From Neurospora tetraspora (Eukaryota; Ascomycota; Sordariomycetes; Sordariales; Sordariaceae): 64,000 nucleotides of DNA. Within the stretch, counting starts at the first letter, position 1. The number at the start of each line of letters is the position of its first letter. Made by a program: the position numbers and the translations under genes. The notes beneath the pieces are model-generated. The model saw only the letters and a list, made by a program, of their open reading frames with translations, was not told where the DNA came from and ran no database searches. The stretch covers positions 5,022,001-5,086,000 of the forward strand of contig NW_026944384.1 in the NCBI RefSeq assembly GCF_033439725.1. Direction: 5' to 3'. Of the stretch, positions 12,396 through 23,600 are shown one piece after another.

Positions 12396-13426
12396 GATGT
12401 TGAGGTTGAGATTGAGGCGTGGGAGGTATTATTTGGGACCATTCGAGAGTGAGACACGGAGAGGTGAAGCGTCGTCAGTATAGGAGTGGTCAGGTGAGGT
12501 CGTTTTCAGGGCCTTTTGAATTGAAGATCAAGTAGCAAGGAGCGATTGAGAGAAACTGGGATGTAAATATTGATGGGGTCGTTGCCCGTTCAGTAAGGAA
12601 TGATGCGCAAAGCTGTTGTACATTGGAGGTAATGTAGAAAAGGATTTGAAACTACGTTTCCCGGAGTAATCCCCAGCATCACCTTCTCAGGCCGTAGTAT
12701 TTTCGATATGTTTGGGTATCACGCACCCTGTCAATATCAAAATACGATCAGGGTCGTGTTGGACGCAACGAAGCGAGTTGTCGGCGGTTGGTTCAGGCTG
12801 AGATAAACCGCGGTACTTGGGGAAAGTGACGTAGCTGAGACCCGACGATAAGTGTGGGGCATTGTGTGTTTATCATAGATACACAGTATGCATGTATCGA
12901 GGTGGGTCCCTGATTGGTGCATACAGATTTTCATGTGAAAGCAGACGCAATGCAAACCTTCAAATCGCAACACATTTCTACCTTTGATGCAGCCAGCTGT
13001 GGTGTTCCTGACTTTTGAAAATGATGATTCAAGATCTCGGATATTGTGATTAAACTTTAACCTGTAGGTAGAACGAAAGGTAATGACTGAGAGAAGCCAG
13101 ATATCGTAGCTCAGACGAAAGGCAACAAGTTTCACAAAACTTTCATTTCATATCGAACGCAAACCGCTCGCGACTGAAAATCTTCCACTTACAACTTACA
13201 GAATCTTTCATCACAGCTTTAACCACCCCACCCTTCAAAACAAATCACTTCTTACAATTGACTAGATCACATCTCAGCAATATCAACACTGAAAAACTCG
13301 ACCTTCATTCACTTAACGGTCCATTTCATCCATCGAAAAAAACAACCCGAACACAAGAATCCCAAATCACCAAAGGAAACTACCCTCCCAAACACAACCA
13401 CCACCACCACCACCAAAACAACCAAA
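12396..13426. other. Divergent promoter region between the membrane protein (-) and the Pop8-like gene (+)
   Basis: No supportable gene. The last 100 bases before 13,427 are AC-rich with a short CAC repeat, a usual leader composition here. Confidence 0.55.
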
Positions 13427-13864
13427 ATGTCAACAAAAATGGACCTCGACCCTCCCACCAACCCCTCCTCATCCACCCCCAAGACCCCCAAATCCCAAAC
13501 CCTCTCCCAAACAACCATCCGCTCCCCGCCCTTCTCCTACGCCCACCTCTCCCTCGTCACCCCCTCCTCTTCCTCCCAACTAGACACCCTAACCGCGCGG
13601 CACTACCTCACCGCCGCCCTCCGCCAATTTCTGGGAGACACGGGCGCCTCGATGGCCATCGACATGTTGCTTGTCAAAGGAGCCGAGTGCTGGGTTCGCG
13701 TGCCTAGGGAGGACTTGGCGGGGTTTGCGGCGGCGGTTACGGCTTACCCGGGCCATAAGGTGGGGGGAGGAGAGGAAGAAGAGATGTTGATGAGGGTGGT
13801 GGGGTGTGGGGATTGGTTGGGGGCTTTGGTGGGGAGGGAGGGGGAGGGGGAGGTTTGGGGTTGA
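13427..13864 (+). CDS. RNase P/MRP protein subunit, Pop8 (Rpp14/Pop5-like) family, probable
   Basis: Single exon of 145 residues. After a Ser/Thr/Pro-rich N-terminus of about 35 residues comes FSYAHLSLVTP, DTLTARHYLTAALRQFLGDTG, IDMLLVKGAECWVRVPREDLAGFAAAV: the beta-alpha-beta pattern of the Pop8/Rpp14 fold, where a conserved F.Y..L.L begins the domain and W.RVP.ED..F closes it. Such proteins are subunits of nuclear RNase P and RNase MRP (tRNA 5' maturation, rRNA processing). The start ATG sits in CCAAAATGTC, and a second ATG five codons later is possible. The coding strand changes from C-rich to strongly G-rich along the gene; the last 100 bases contain many GGGG runs. Confidence 0.66.
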   Translation: MSTKMDLDPPTNPSSSTPKTPKSQTLSQTTIRSPPFSYAHLSLVTPSSSSQLDTLTARHYLTAALRQFLGDTGASMAIDMLLVKGAECWVRVPREDLAGFAAAVTAYPGHKVGGGEEEEMLMRVVGCGDWLGALVGREGEGEVWG

Positions 13865-14600
13865 GTTGTCATGCTGGGATGGGGATCGAGGTTGATGATA
13901 CATGCTATCGACACCAAGTGTTGGGATCGTGCCCGGAGACGAGGAGGAGGAGGAGGGCGTCTTGTCGTCGAGAAGGTCGAGAAGAGAGGGGGATTGCAGT
14001 GAGTGGAGGATGGGCTCTAGGCTGGACGGCATGAAAGTCACGAGGTGGGGGAGGTTGAGGCTGGATAGCTATGGCAGGTTCGGGAAAGGAATGGGAGGAG
14101 GATGGATAAGGGAAGATGGCTGTACTGGTCCCGATCAACGGCCATTTCTGTGGAGGAAGAATTGGCTTAGTTGGTACAGCCCGAATGGTCTGGCTTGGTG
14201 ACTTTACACAAGCTTCAAGAGAGTCATACGGACTGCTTGGTTCCATCCTCTACGAGGCGCATAGTCAGGATGACCATCTACGAGAAGGCAGAATGTTTGG
14301 CTCCTAAGAAACGTCTGTGGAACTACGGCGACGGAGTTATGAAGCAACCTCAATTTGTTTATTGGCAGACCAGAAAATACCACCATTATAGAATCCAACA
14401 GACATCAGAAGGAACAAAATATCATCAAGACAAGAACCCTAGCACCATGCCCCCGATACTCCTGCGCGCGACGCCTAATCACATGCAATCAAAAGCCAAA
14501 ACAGAAACATGCTCCCTGCAAAACATGCCCAATCTACACAGCAGCCCGAGGTATTCACGCCGTTTTATTTTCTGTTGTGCTATACAAATACATCCAACTT
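13865..14600. other. Convergent intergenic region
   Basis: Carries the 3' ends of the Pop8-like gene (+) and of the phosphatase (-). Several open frames overlap here on both strands without coding character. Confidence 0.55.
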
Positions 14601-16454
14601 TTACATCAGCGACGACATGACGGAGCTTTGCGCATACGCCTAGAGAGAAAGGGGTTAGCCTGGGCCAGTAACGGTAGTGAAAGGGGGGTTTAAGGGGACT
14701 CACCATGGGCTTAATGTTAGGATGCGGCACGGCATCGAATTGCGAGAACTTCAACTTGTAATCAGGGCCAATGTTGATGTAAGCGCCCTTGTTCTCCGTC
14801 ATGTCGCAGTACTTGGGCGCCGAGAAGACGGTGATGCACTTTCCGTCGTGCTCCTCCTCATAGCCGTCCATGCGCACCTCGTGACTGCGGATGATGGCCT
14901 CCAAGCCGTTCTTGTCGCAGAAACGCTTGGTAACGTCGGGACCGAACTGCATGCCGACACCGCGCTTGCTGGGGCCGCGACCGGGGAATGGCTGGGGATC
15001 TGTCCAGAGCATCTCCATCATGAGACCAGCCTGGCCGGGCTGCTTCTGCTTGTGGCGGTCGAGCTTGCGGATGTCGTCGAGTGTGACGTTGTCGTCCGAG
15101 AAGAGACCGCCGTGGAGGACGAGGAACTTCTTGCCGATCAAGGTGGCGAGCGGGAGGGCCGAGAAACTTTCAGAGAAGAGCTTGTAGGTTCTGGAAAGAA
15201 AATGTCAGCTGTTTGCTCAAAGATGCTAGATGTCGCATAATAGGCGCAAAGAAATCGGCTCGCTTACCTCTCGTTGTACTTGTGCTTGCACTCGCCCTCG
15301 AAGCCATACACCCTGTTCATGTCGTCTGTCTCGTGGTTTCCGCGGTTGATGAAGAAACCGTTTGGCCTCAACCACTTGTAGGCATAAAGGAGGAGGGCAA
15401 TCTCAGTCGACCAGGAGCCTCTGTCGACGAAGTCGCCGTTAAACAGGTAGTAGTGCTTATCGGTAGGGAAGCCGTTCAACCTGAAGAGCTCCATCAAATC
15501 GAAGTATTGGCCTATTCACACTTGTTAGTAACCACCAGCTCGGAGGGAGTCATGCAAGGGTAAACCAACCGTGGGTATCACCGCAGACTGTCAACTGCAC
15601 GTCCTCGGGGATGTCCACCTCAACCATGGTGGGCTCGTTGTACACAATGTTCCTGACGGCGATAATGATCTTGTAAACGTATTTCTTGTGGATCAGTTTG
15701 CCGTGCTTGAAGCGCTCGATCATGTCGTCGATAAACTCCTGTGTCATCTCATTCCCTTCCAGGCGCACGCCGTCGTAGGAAGCATCCACGGCCATGGAAT
15801 CGACATCGAGACCCTCGGCGGCGGACAGCTCATCGCCGACTTCGATAGCGGCGAAGAAGGCGAGCTGGCGCACAATCTTCTCGCACTCAACAAGCTTGAG
15901 CTTGGCATCCTTGTTATCGGGGGCGATCTTGACGCAGGTCTTGAAATCCTTGACGGCTTCCTTGGGGTTCAGGATGGCGGCGTAGGCGGTAGCGCGGCGG
16001 TAGTAGGCCTATACGAGATGGAGGGGCTCAGATTAGCTACTACTCTGGTTTGCGACCTCTCTCAAGTGAGGGTGATAAGGTTGCGGCAGTGCCAGTCTGG
16101 GCTTGGGCGTACCTTGACGAAGCCCGGGTTGAGCTCAATGGCTTTTGTGGCATCGCGAATGGCATATCCGTATGCTTCTGTCTTGAGATGGGCCTATGCG
16201 ACGGGGCAAGAAATCGCGGTTAGCTGTTGTCACGCGACCACTCAAGGCGCGATTGTCGGGGAGGCGACGTTGACGATGTAGGCGATGCGGGCAGCGGCAC
16301 GAACCTGGGCTCTGTTGGACCAGAAAGTAGGCTCCTTATCGTTGAGCTCGATGGCCTTGTCGTAAAACTCGACGGCCTTGGGCCAGTCGTGGGCGGCGAA
16401 GGCCTTGTTGCCCTCGTTCTTGAAGGCGATGGCCTGTTCTTGAGGTGTCGTCAT
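14601..16454 (-). CDS. ppt1: Serine/threonine protein phosphatase 5 (TPR-PP5, PPT1), 6 exons
   Basis: Minus-strand exons 16454-16305, 16193-16113, 16008-15570, 15511-15268, 15190-14704 and 14639-14601 give about 479 residues. Three TPR repeats cover residues 1-115 (FKNEGNKAFAAHDWPKAVEFYDKAIEL, then RDATKAIELNPGFVKAYYRRA). The PPP catalytic domain follows with CGDTHGQ (about 221), GDFVDRG (about 250), RGNHETDDMN (about 285), LHGGL and SAPKYCD. The TPR N-terminus is the hallmark of PP5, an Hsp90-associated phosphatase held inactive by its TPR domain. The final exon encodes only AYAQSSVMSSLM plus stop, giving a PP5-like C-terminus after KPM, where the autoinhibitory helix lies. All splice junctions keep frame and restore known motifs. 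Confidence 0.95.
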
Positions 16455-17763
16455 TGTCTCTGGTTTGTGTGGGCGATGTGTGTATCCGGGTGATACTGTG
16501 GGTGCTACCTTGGACTCGGGCGCGCCAACATGCGGAAAAAGAATTTGGATTTACCAAAAAAAGAGGGAGTCCAAAGGAAACGACTGGATTGGAGCCGGAC
16601 AAGGATGGCCCGTTCTTCGCTTTTTATAAGTCAGGTACACGGGGCCAGTGAAGGCGAAAAAGGTAGGTATCAGAAACGGGTTTAGATAAGAGGATATGTT
16701 ACAGTGTAAACAAAAGTATCAAGCTTGAAAGAACGAGATAGTCTGATATGCCACAATGTTACAGGCAGAGAAGTTGGGAGAATAAGAAATTGTCGAGTCC
16801 AGTTTGAGAGGGAGTGTCTTGTCAGTGCGGATTGAGGGCTACAGAAATAATATTGCCCCGCATGCGACTAACGGTGGGACATTAGGGTGCCTCGGCGCGG
16901 CATCCATTGGCCTTCTTTTGTTATCTAGCCGTGGATTCGATCTTTCATTCTGTATAGAAGAATTATCTGTTTTGATGCCCAATACGGTCACAAATTACTG
17001 CCGTCTCAAAGGCCAAAGTTCATTGTGCCGGTGGATTCAATAGCTCCGCCTGGTTCCCGGTCCGTGTTGATCTTAACGGAAGCCCGCGAATCTTGGTTGT
17101 TATCAATGATAACGGCCGTCGCGAATGGTTCATACCGGGCGGTAACTTTGGTACGGACGGGGTACATCGTAGCGCTTTAGTGGAGCCTCCGGGACCGTGT
17201 GGGGAACCGACCCCACGATGCCGGACACGCTGTTCCGGGGCACCACGTGGGTAAACAAGGCGGGATCGTCATCACGGAGCTGATATCGGAATTCGGGATG
17301 TGGTGATTGAAGAAAGAAATTTGAGATAGGCATCCGTTGAATGGTTGAAAGATCATCTGCGTGTTCTTGAAGAATCAATATTGCCGAGGGAAGCAGGCTT
17401 TGGTCAATAACCAGGAGCTGTTTGAGGGAGTCAAAAGACATGACGGAGTGAGTCGAAGTATGACAAGAAAGATCATATTCACCAGTCGCCAACAGAAGCT
17501 CAAGATTATGAAGCTCGGAGCAGCATCTCATGGCATCATGTCAGCCTCCTTCCTGCTCGTGCCGAGGAAAATGCTCCCATCACCAAGTACCCTGTCGTGC
17601 TTGCCCTAACATGACATGTCCAAGAAACTCAGTCAAACCCCGTAACTCCAATGTTTTGGTATGCCATAACTCCAATATGATGTTGCGCGATCTCCTTTGG
17701 CGTTTGCTCATAAGCTCGAAATTGTTCCCAATGCCTTTAACACCCTCAACCAGGCTGGCGATG
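16455..17763. other. Promoter of the phosphatase and downstream region of the next minus-strand gene
   Basis: No gene I can support. A 133-codon minus-strand frame at 17,130-17,531 has no recognisable domain and no clear splice partner. Confidence 0.5.
16621..16628 (-). promoter_or_regulatory. TATA-like element upstream of the phosphatase
   Basis: On the minus strand TATAAAAA lies about 170 bases before the ATG at 16,454. Motif and position only. Confidence 0.35.
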
Positions 17764-18337
17764 TCACCTCCTCGTGCGATCATCTGTCTCCTCGTCGCTG
17801 TCGTCTCGAAAGCCCTGTTCCAGACTGTCCACATTGTTAGTCTCAAGCAGCTTGGGGGGAAAGGGTACGGTCACTAACTCTCTGCTTAGCCTCCTAAAAT
17901 CGTTCATTGTAGGTTGTTCTCGGCGCTCCAGAGCCCTCCTGAGAGCTTCATCCACTTCACTCAATTCCTCCCCATCATCGGAATCGAAATCAGTACTTGG
18001 GCGGTTATCGGCCACATCGATGCGATCTTGCAGTCTGGCCCTCCATACCGAAGTTATAAACCATGTAGTGATGCGATCAGTGATGCGTGCTCGTAGGGAT
18101 GAAGCCCCATCGGTTATCGTGTCGAGCGGAAGATACTGGCTGTAGCGGTTGCGGTATCGTTGCCAGATGGGAATGACGGCGAAGGTGAATACGAGGTAGA
18201 GAATCAGGGCTATGATGGCGGGGACAATCAATGTCTACAGGTAGGTTAGCAACGAGTAGAATACGGTCTTAACTGAAGGTCCGTGTCTTCCGTTAGTTCC
18301 ATTTGCTCACCTTGATTGCGGAAAAGTTCGCGCCCAT
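17764..18337 (-). CDS. Small single-span membrane protein, unrecognised, 2 exons
   Basis: Exons 18337-18311 and 18234-17764 (minus) join as MGANFSAIK / TLIVPAIIALILYLVF, 165 residues in all. A single hydrophobic span at about residues 10-32 is followed by IPIWQRYRNRYSQYLPLD, then an acidic and charged tail (DSDDGEELSEVDEALRRALERRE; end DDSDEETDDRTRR). The tail suggests a cytosolic or nuclear-facing soluble part anchored by an N-terminal signal anchor. I do not recognise the family. The 27-base first exon is supported by an exact donor (GTGAGC), an in-phase acceptor (CTGTAG) and the lack of an ATG in the second exon before the membrane span. Confidence 0.68.
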
Positions 18338-20678
18338 GATGCCGACAACCTGGTGCGCTGCCGACTGAGGATCTCAAGCTTTCAAAATTCGAGACCAGGT
18401 ACAGAGTGCGAAAGCCTTGAGGTCGCGATGGTAGTGGCTGAACAGGCCAGATGTAGTGGCCGCGCCGTGAAGTGTTACGGAGGTTACGACAAACCGGTAC
18501 GTAATCAGGTACCGGCCTAACTGCGTGCGCCATAGCCACCTTGATGGCTCAGGCGTTGTGCACTGTATCGTGCCTGGACTGGGCCTGTTGGAAAGCGGGC
18601 CTGGTGGCAGGCCCGGGCGACTTCCGAGCGAGGGCTCCAAAATAGCAACGGCACCCTCGAGGTTGATGAGATGCAGAAAACCAAGAACTGCCCGATGATC
18701 CAGGGGCAACAACGGCCTCGCGTAAGAATCCCCAATTGTCAGCCACAGCTCTTCCTTTTGTATACTTATTGTTCAAATGTCTCTTTCTGGTTCATAGCCT
18801 GGAGTCTTTTTTTTCCCCTTCAGATCATCTTGACTTCCTTTGGTGTGGATGGTGATACGCAACGAAAGACAATGATACTCGGGCAGAACGGTGATGATTG
18901 GACAAGGGATCAGCAGCCAATTTTAATATCTGTTCGATGTGATTCCACCATATCAATCTCCCCCAGTCATAGTTCCAAGCACTATGCTATATAGTAATGT
19001 GAACATATATGGATGGCGCCGCTGAATGAGCCACAAAATGGAATCATTTGAGTTCAACGTTATGCGTATAGTTTCAGCAGGTAGACAGACAAGTTGTTAG
19101 CACCTGGACAACATGTTTCTTCTCTATCATCACTTACATGAATCACCGGTTCTGATGGAGATTTGTTTCGGAGGGGATGGTGGAGAGGAAGCCTGCGTCT
19201 TGAACACTAACAAATTCCCCGCCTGTAATTCGAGACATCAGGGGTGATGATGTGCCTAGCTAAACCGCTTTCATCTCCCATCACAGAAGGTGCAGCTGTT
19301 AAGAGTGCACGGTGCACCCTCCCGCACCATGGATGACTTACCCACTGCAATTGCCGAGCATTGTTCACGTTCATACGGCAACCCCAACCTCACTCAAGTG
19401 ATCTCTTTCATTCAACTCATTCAACCACTCACCTCAGTCTCACTGTTAATGCAACTTGAATGGTCATCTGCCTCTGCCTCTCCTTTTCCCGAGGCTGCCT
19501 CTATAGCTGATAATTCGCGAGTGAGCCAGCCACTACAAGGACGACGCTCCACCTTGTCGTCGTCGCCATCGCTCCTTTTTCCCAATCATCGCTCAAAGAC
19601 GACGCCCATTCATTTGCCGCCCGATCTTAAATCGACCTTCAATTTCGTCCGAGTGGGTAACTAAGCCCGTCCAAGAGAGGCCCTCCAGCGCCCCACGCGC
19701 GCGCGCGCTTCCACCTTCCCGCCAACGCCAACAACCTGGTAGAACTGGAAGAAATCCACCAGACCCCTCGAACGGAAGAGTCCGTCCCCTGACGATTTGA
19801 CGAACGAACGGGACTTTGTTGTTCTCCTAGTTCAGCCTCGGCGTATCTACTCTAGCAGCACTTCTGTACCTAGCGAGCGAGCTGTGGTGTGGCATCTTCA
19901 TCACCCCTCCTTGCCGTCGGTACACTACTAGGTAACTACTACTCTATCTATACTTCTAACACTAGACCCAGAAGTCGAAGTCGACGACATCCTACACTAC
20001 TATCTCCAGGTATCGACTACACGGGCACACACGGGTACGGACATTTGCGCCCGCTCATACGTTTGCGACTTGACCCCTTTGACTTTCACTTCAGTTTCGT
20101 TACCTTGGAAGATCTATTTCCCATCTGGACTGTTCAGCTAGTCACGCACACATACACATCTCGTCCTAGTGCCACCCTACCAGCTAGCAGTGCTAGCCTA
20201 TTACCTCGAGGCCCTTCGCTCCCGGCCGCCGCCTCTGCGCAAAAGCTTGCCCAGGCACGGCTACCTCCCCTCCGACTTGACCTCATGCTAAACACCACCG
20301 GTTCATGCAGCAGGAAGGCCATGCTCACCAACCGTCATTGCTCGCAAAGAACATGATGCGATCCACCCAGGGCCTCAGACACCGAGTCCATTGACGGCAT
20401 TTGCTCCATATTCCAACGCACTCATTTACCGATTGACCCACCCGCGCATTGATTGCCTATACAACAACCCACCCCGAGCCTCGAGACGAGACCCGACCCG
20501 GCCCCTCGACACCCCTCGACGCCCCTCTACGGAGATCCAGATACCCACGATACCCGCTCGCCTACTGCTGAGGAACCACCCCCGAACAACACGTTGGCAG
20601 CTTGCGCTGCTGGGACTGTACTCTAGTGTACTGCCCTGCCGGTAGCGAAGCGGCTGTTTCACACGTCCCGCCCGCATC
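18338..20678. other. Long divergent region: promoter of the small membrane gene (-) and promoter/leader of the formin (+)
   Basis: 2.3 kb without a supportable gene. From about 19,290 it is C-rich with a GC dinucleotide run at 19,698-19,708 and several short open frames (19,290-19,664; 19,889-20,356; 20,391-20,645) that could be upstream ORFs if the formin transcript starts far upstream. No conserved domain seen in any of them. Confidence 0.5.
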
Positions 20679-23600
20679 ATGTCTTCCCACGACAAGAATG
20701 GGAGGGCTACCTCCTCGACCGGCAAGGCCTCCTCCTTCTTCTCGAGAGCCACTGGCAAGAACAAGGCCGACAAACGGAACACGAGCGACGAGGGTGGCCG
20801 ATACCTTGCCGCCGACAACGACGCCGCCAGCACCCATACCGCACGCAGTTCGCGCCATTACCGGGACTCGTCTGTAATATCGCTGGACCGTCCCGACACA
20901 CCCGAATCTGGCCTTAACATGACGGCAGGGGTTGTCACGACGATCCCCTATGACGCTGGTCCCCCCGACCGTCGCTCCCCCGTCGCCCTCGACCACCTTC
21001 CCAGGCCCGACCAAATGCCCCTAAGGCGAGACCTAGTACCAAACCATCTAAACAAAGGCACCGGTGACTTTCACCAGTATCCTACCGTCGACCAAAGCCC
21101 AAGCTCCCCCTATAATGGGTATTCACCCAGCGCATCAAGTTCGCGCTCAACTCTCGCCAACGCTAATATCACCATGGCTTCCACGGGCCGCCAGGCCCAG
21201 TTCCAGCAATGGGGGCCACCAAGAGAGAGCAGCTTGCCCGGGTACAACTCCAGAGGCAATTCATACATGACGACCCGCAGTTCGGGCGACAATGCCAGCA
21301 TCTACTCAGGTAGGGACGGACCCTATCAAGAAGCCCCAGGAACTAGCCATCGCTCATCCAGGATAGGACTCCCTAGTACTTCGTCTCAGTCATCCTACCT
21401 TTCTCACCATTCCCACAAGGACAGAGATACCCAGCGGTTAACCAAGGTCGCTGCCGGCCACCAGGGCTCCGAAGGATTCAACTTCCCCAAACCAGACGAT
21501 GACAATGTGATCGAACAGATGTTCATAAACCTGATGCAAAAGCGAGGATGGCACAACCTCCCGGATCAGGCCAAGCGCCAGATGATCGCATACCCCGCCG
21601 CAAAGAAATGGACCTTGATTTACCAGGACCGACTCACCGAGTGGCAGGGCGAACAGAAGCGCAGGCAGACGGCCAGGATTGGCCAATACAGCAATGTCGA
21701 TATCACCCAATCCTCCGATGACGAAGGCAGCCCCGAGTGGTATGTGCGCAAGGTCATGGAGAACGCTCTGGACAGCAAAGGGCTCGGAGGACTGGAAGTC
21801 AACCTTCGAACACAGCAGATCGGCTGGGTCAAGCGCTTCATCGACTGCCAGGGACAGATAGCCTTGACCAATGTCCTGCTAAAGATGAACCGAAAGACTG
21901 CCTTCGGACCTGCTCAGCCGGATAATGGGAGATTGGATAAGAACTTGGACCGAGAATATGACATTGTCAAGTGTTTGAAGGCTCTTATGAACAACAAGTT
22001 TGGCGCAGACGATGCGCTAGCTCACCAACAGGTTATTGTGGCTCTGGCCACCTCCCTGATATCACCTCGACTCACCACTCGGAAGCTCGTCAGCGAAGTC
22101 TTGACATTCCTCTGCCATTGGGGCGAAGGCACGGGCCATGTCAAGGTCATCGAGGCCATGGACGTCGTCAAAGCCCAGCAAGGCGAAAACGGGCGCTTCG
22201 ATGCTTGGATGCGTCTTGTTGAGGTCACCGTCGACGGCCGCGGAAAGATGGGCAGCTTGGTCGGTGCTAGCGAGGAGGTACGAAGTGGTGGCATTGGCAT
22301 GGAGAATCTGCTCATGGAATACGCCGTTGCTACCCTCATCTTGGTCAACATGTTGGTCGATGCCCCTGAGAAGGACCTGCAGCTGCGCATCCACATTCGG
22401 GCGCAGTTCACGGCCTGTGGCATCAGGCGCATCTTGCACAAGATGGAGGCCTTTCAGTATGAGCTGATCGACAAGCAAATCGAGCGGTTCCGCTCCAACG
22501 AAGCTATCGACTATGAGGATATGCTCGAGCGTGAGAACAGCAGCATCAAAGATAGTATCGAAGGTGAGGTTAAGGATCTCAACGACCCGGTTCAAATCGT
22601 AGATGCTATCCAGCAGCGGTTACTTGGAACCAAGACGCAGGACTACTTTGTATCTGCTCTCCAGCATTTGCTGTTGATCAGGGCCAATGACGGCGAAGAG
22701 AGACTGCGAATGTTCCAGCTGGTGGACTCGATGCTCAGCTACGTAGCTATGGACCGCCGGTTGCCGGACATGGACCTCAAGCAAAGTCTCAACTTCACAG
22801 TTCAAAGTCTGTTAGATAAGCTCCATACCGACTCTGAAGCTCGTCAGGCTCTAGATGAGGCCCTCGAAGCGCGGCAGATAGCGGATGCCGCTATGGCGGA
22901 GAGGGATGAGATGAAGGAGAGACTGGCCTTGGGAGCGGACGGTCTTGTGGCTAAGCTACAAAAGCAGATCGATGAGCAAGCCATGTTCATTGAGGCCCAG
23001 AAAAGGCGTGCCGAGGGCCTCAAGTCGGAACTTGCCAGCTTGCAGACCCTGCGAGCAAAGGAGGCGCAACGCTACGAGCTAGAGACCCGCGAACTATACC
23101 TCATGCTTCGCGACGCTCAAGATGTAGCTGCCTCTAACGCCACCAAGGGCAATGCGAAGCTTGGTGAGGAAGACGTAGCCCGCATGCAAGGCATCCTCGA
23201 TCGCGAGAGGCTTCTTGAGCGCCTGCAAATGCAGATCGAGCGCCAAAAGACGCAGTTTAAGCTTGAAGGAAGAGTATGGGGTGAAGTGATTGGCCCTTCG
23301 GATAGGCTCCGAGCTCTTCGGGAGGAGATGGATGGCTTTGGCGACGACACACCAGAGGGTGCGCCGCCCAACGACTTCGCCAACAGCATGCTTGGCAGCG
23401 TCAAGAGGTCGACAAAGATCCCCAGGAAGCCTGTTGGTTCCCGGTCAGAACATGTCGAGAACGTTCTCGAGGAGAGCGATGCCGAGGCCGAGGTCGGGGA
23501 CGACGGCGAGATCGTGTACGAGAAGCCTCGCGTGGTCAAGATTAGGAGGCCCGTCGTGGACCCCAAGCAGGCCAATGGTATGTTCAACGAACTTACTGGG

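Noticed and set aside
15571-16281. 236-codon plus-strand frame opposite phosphatase 5, and 14,677-15,240
   Set aside because: Run across real exons and introns of the phosphatase in antisense; no motif.
17130-17531. 133-codon minus-strand frame
   Set aside because: Some plausible residues but no domain, no splice partner and no promoter evidence; left unannotated.
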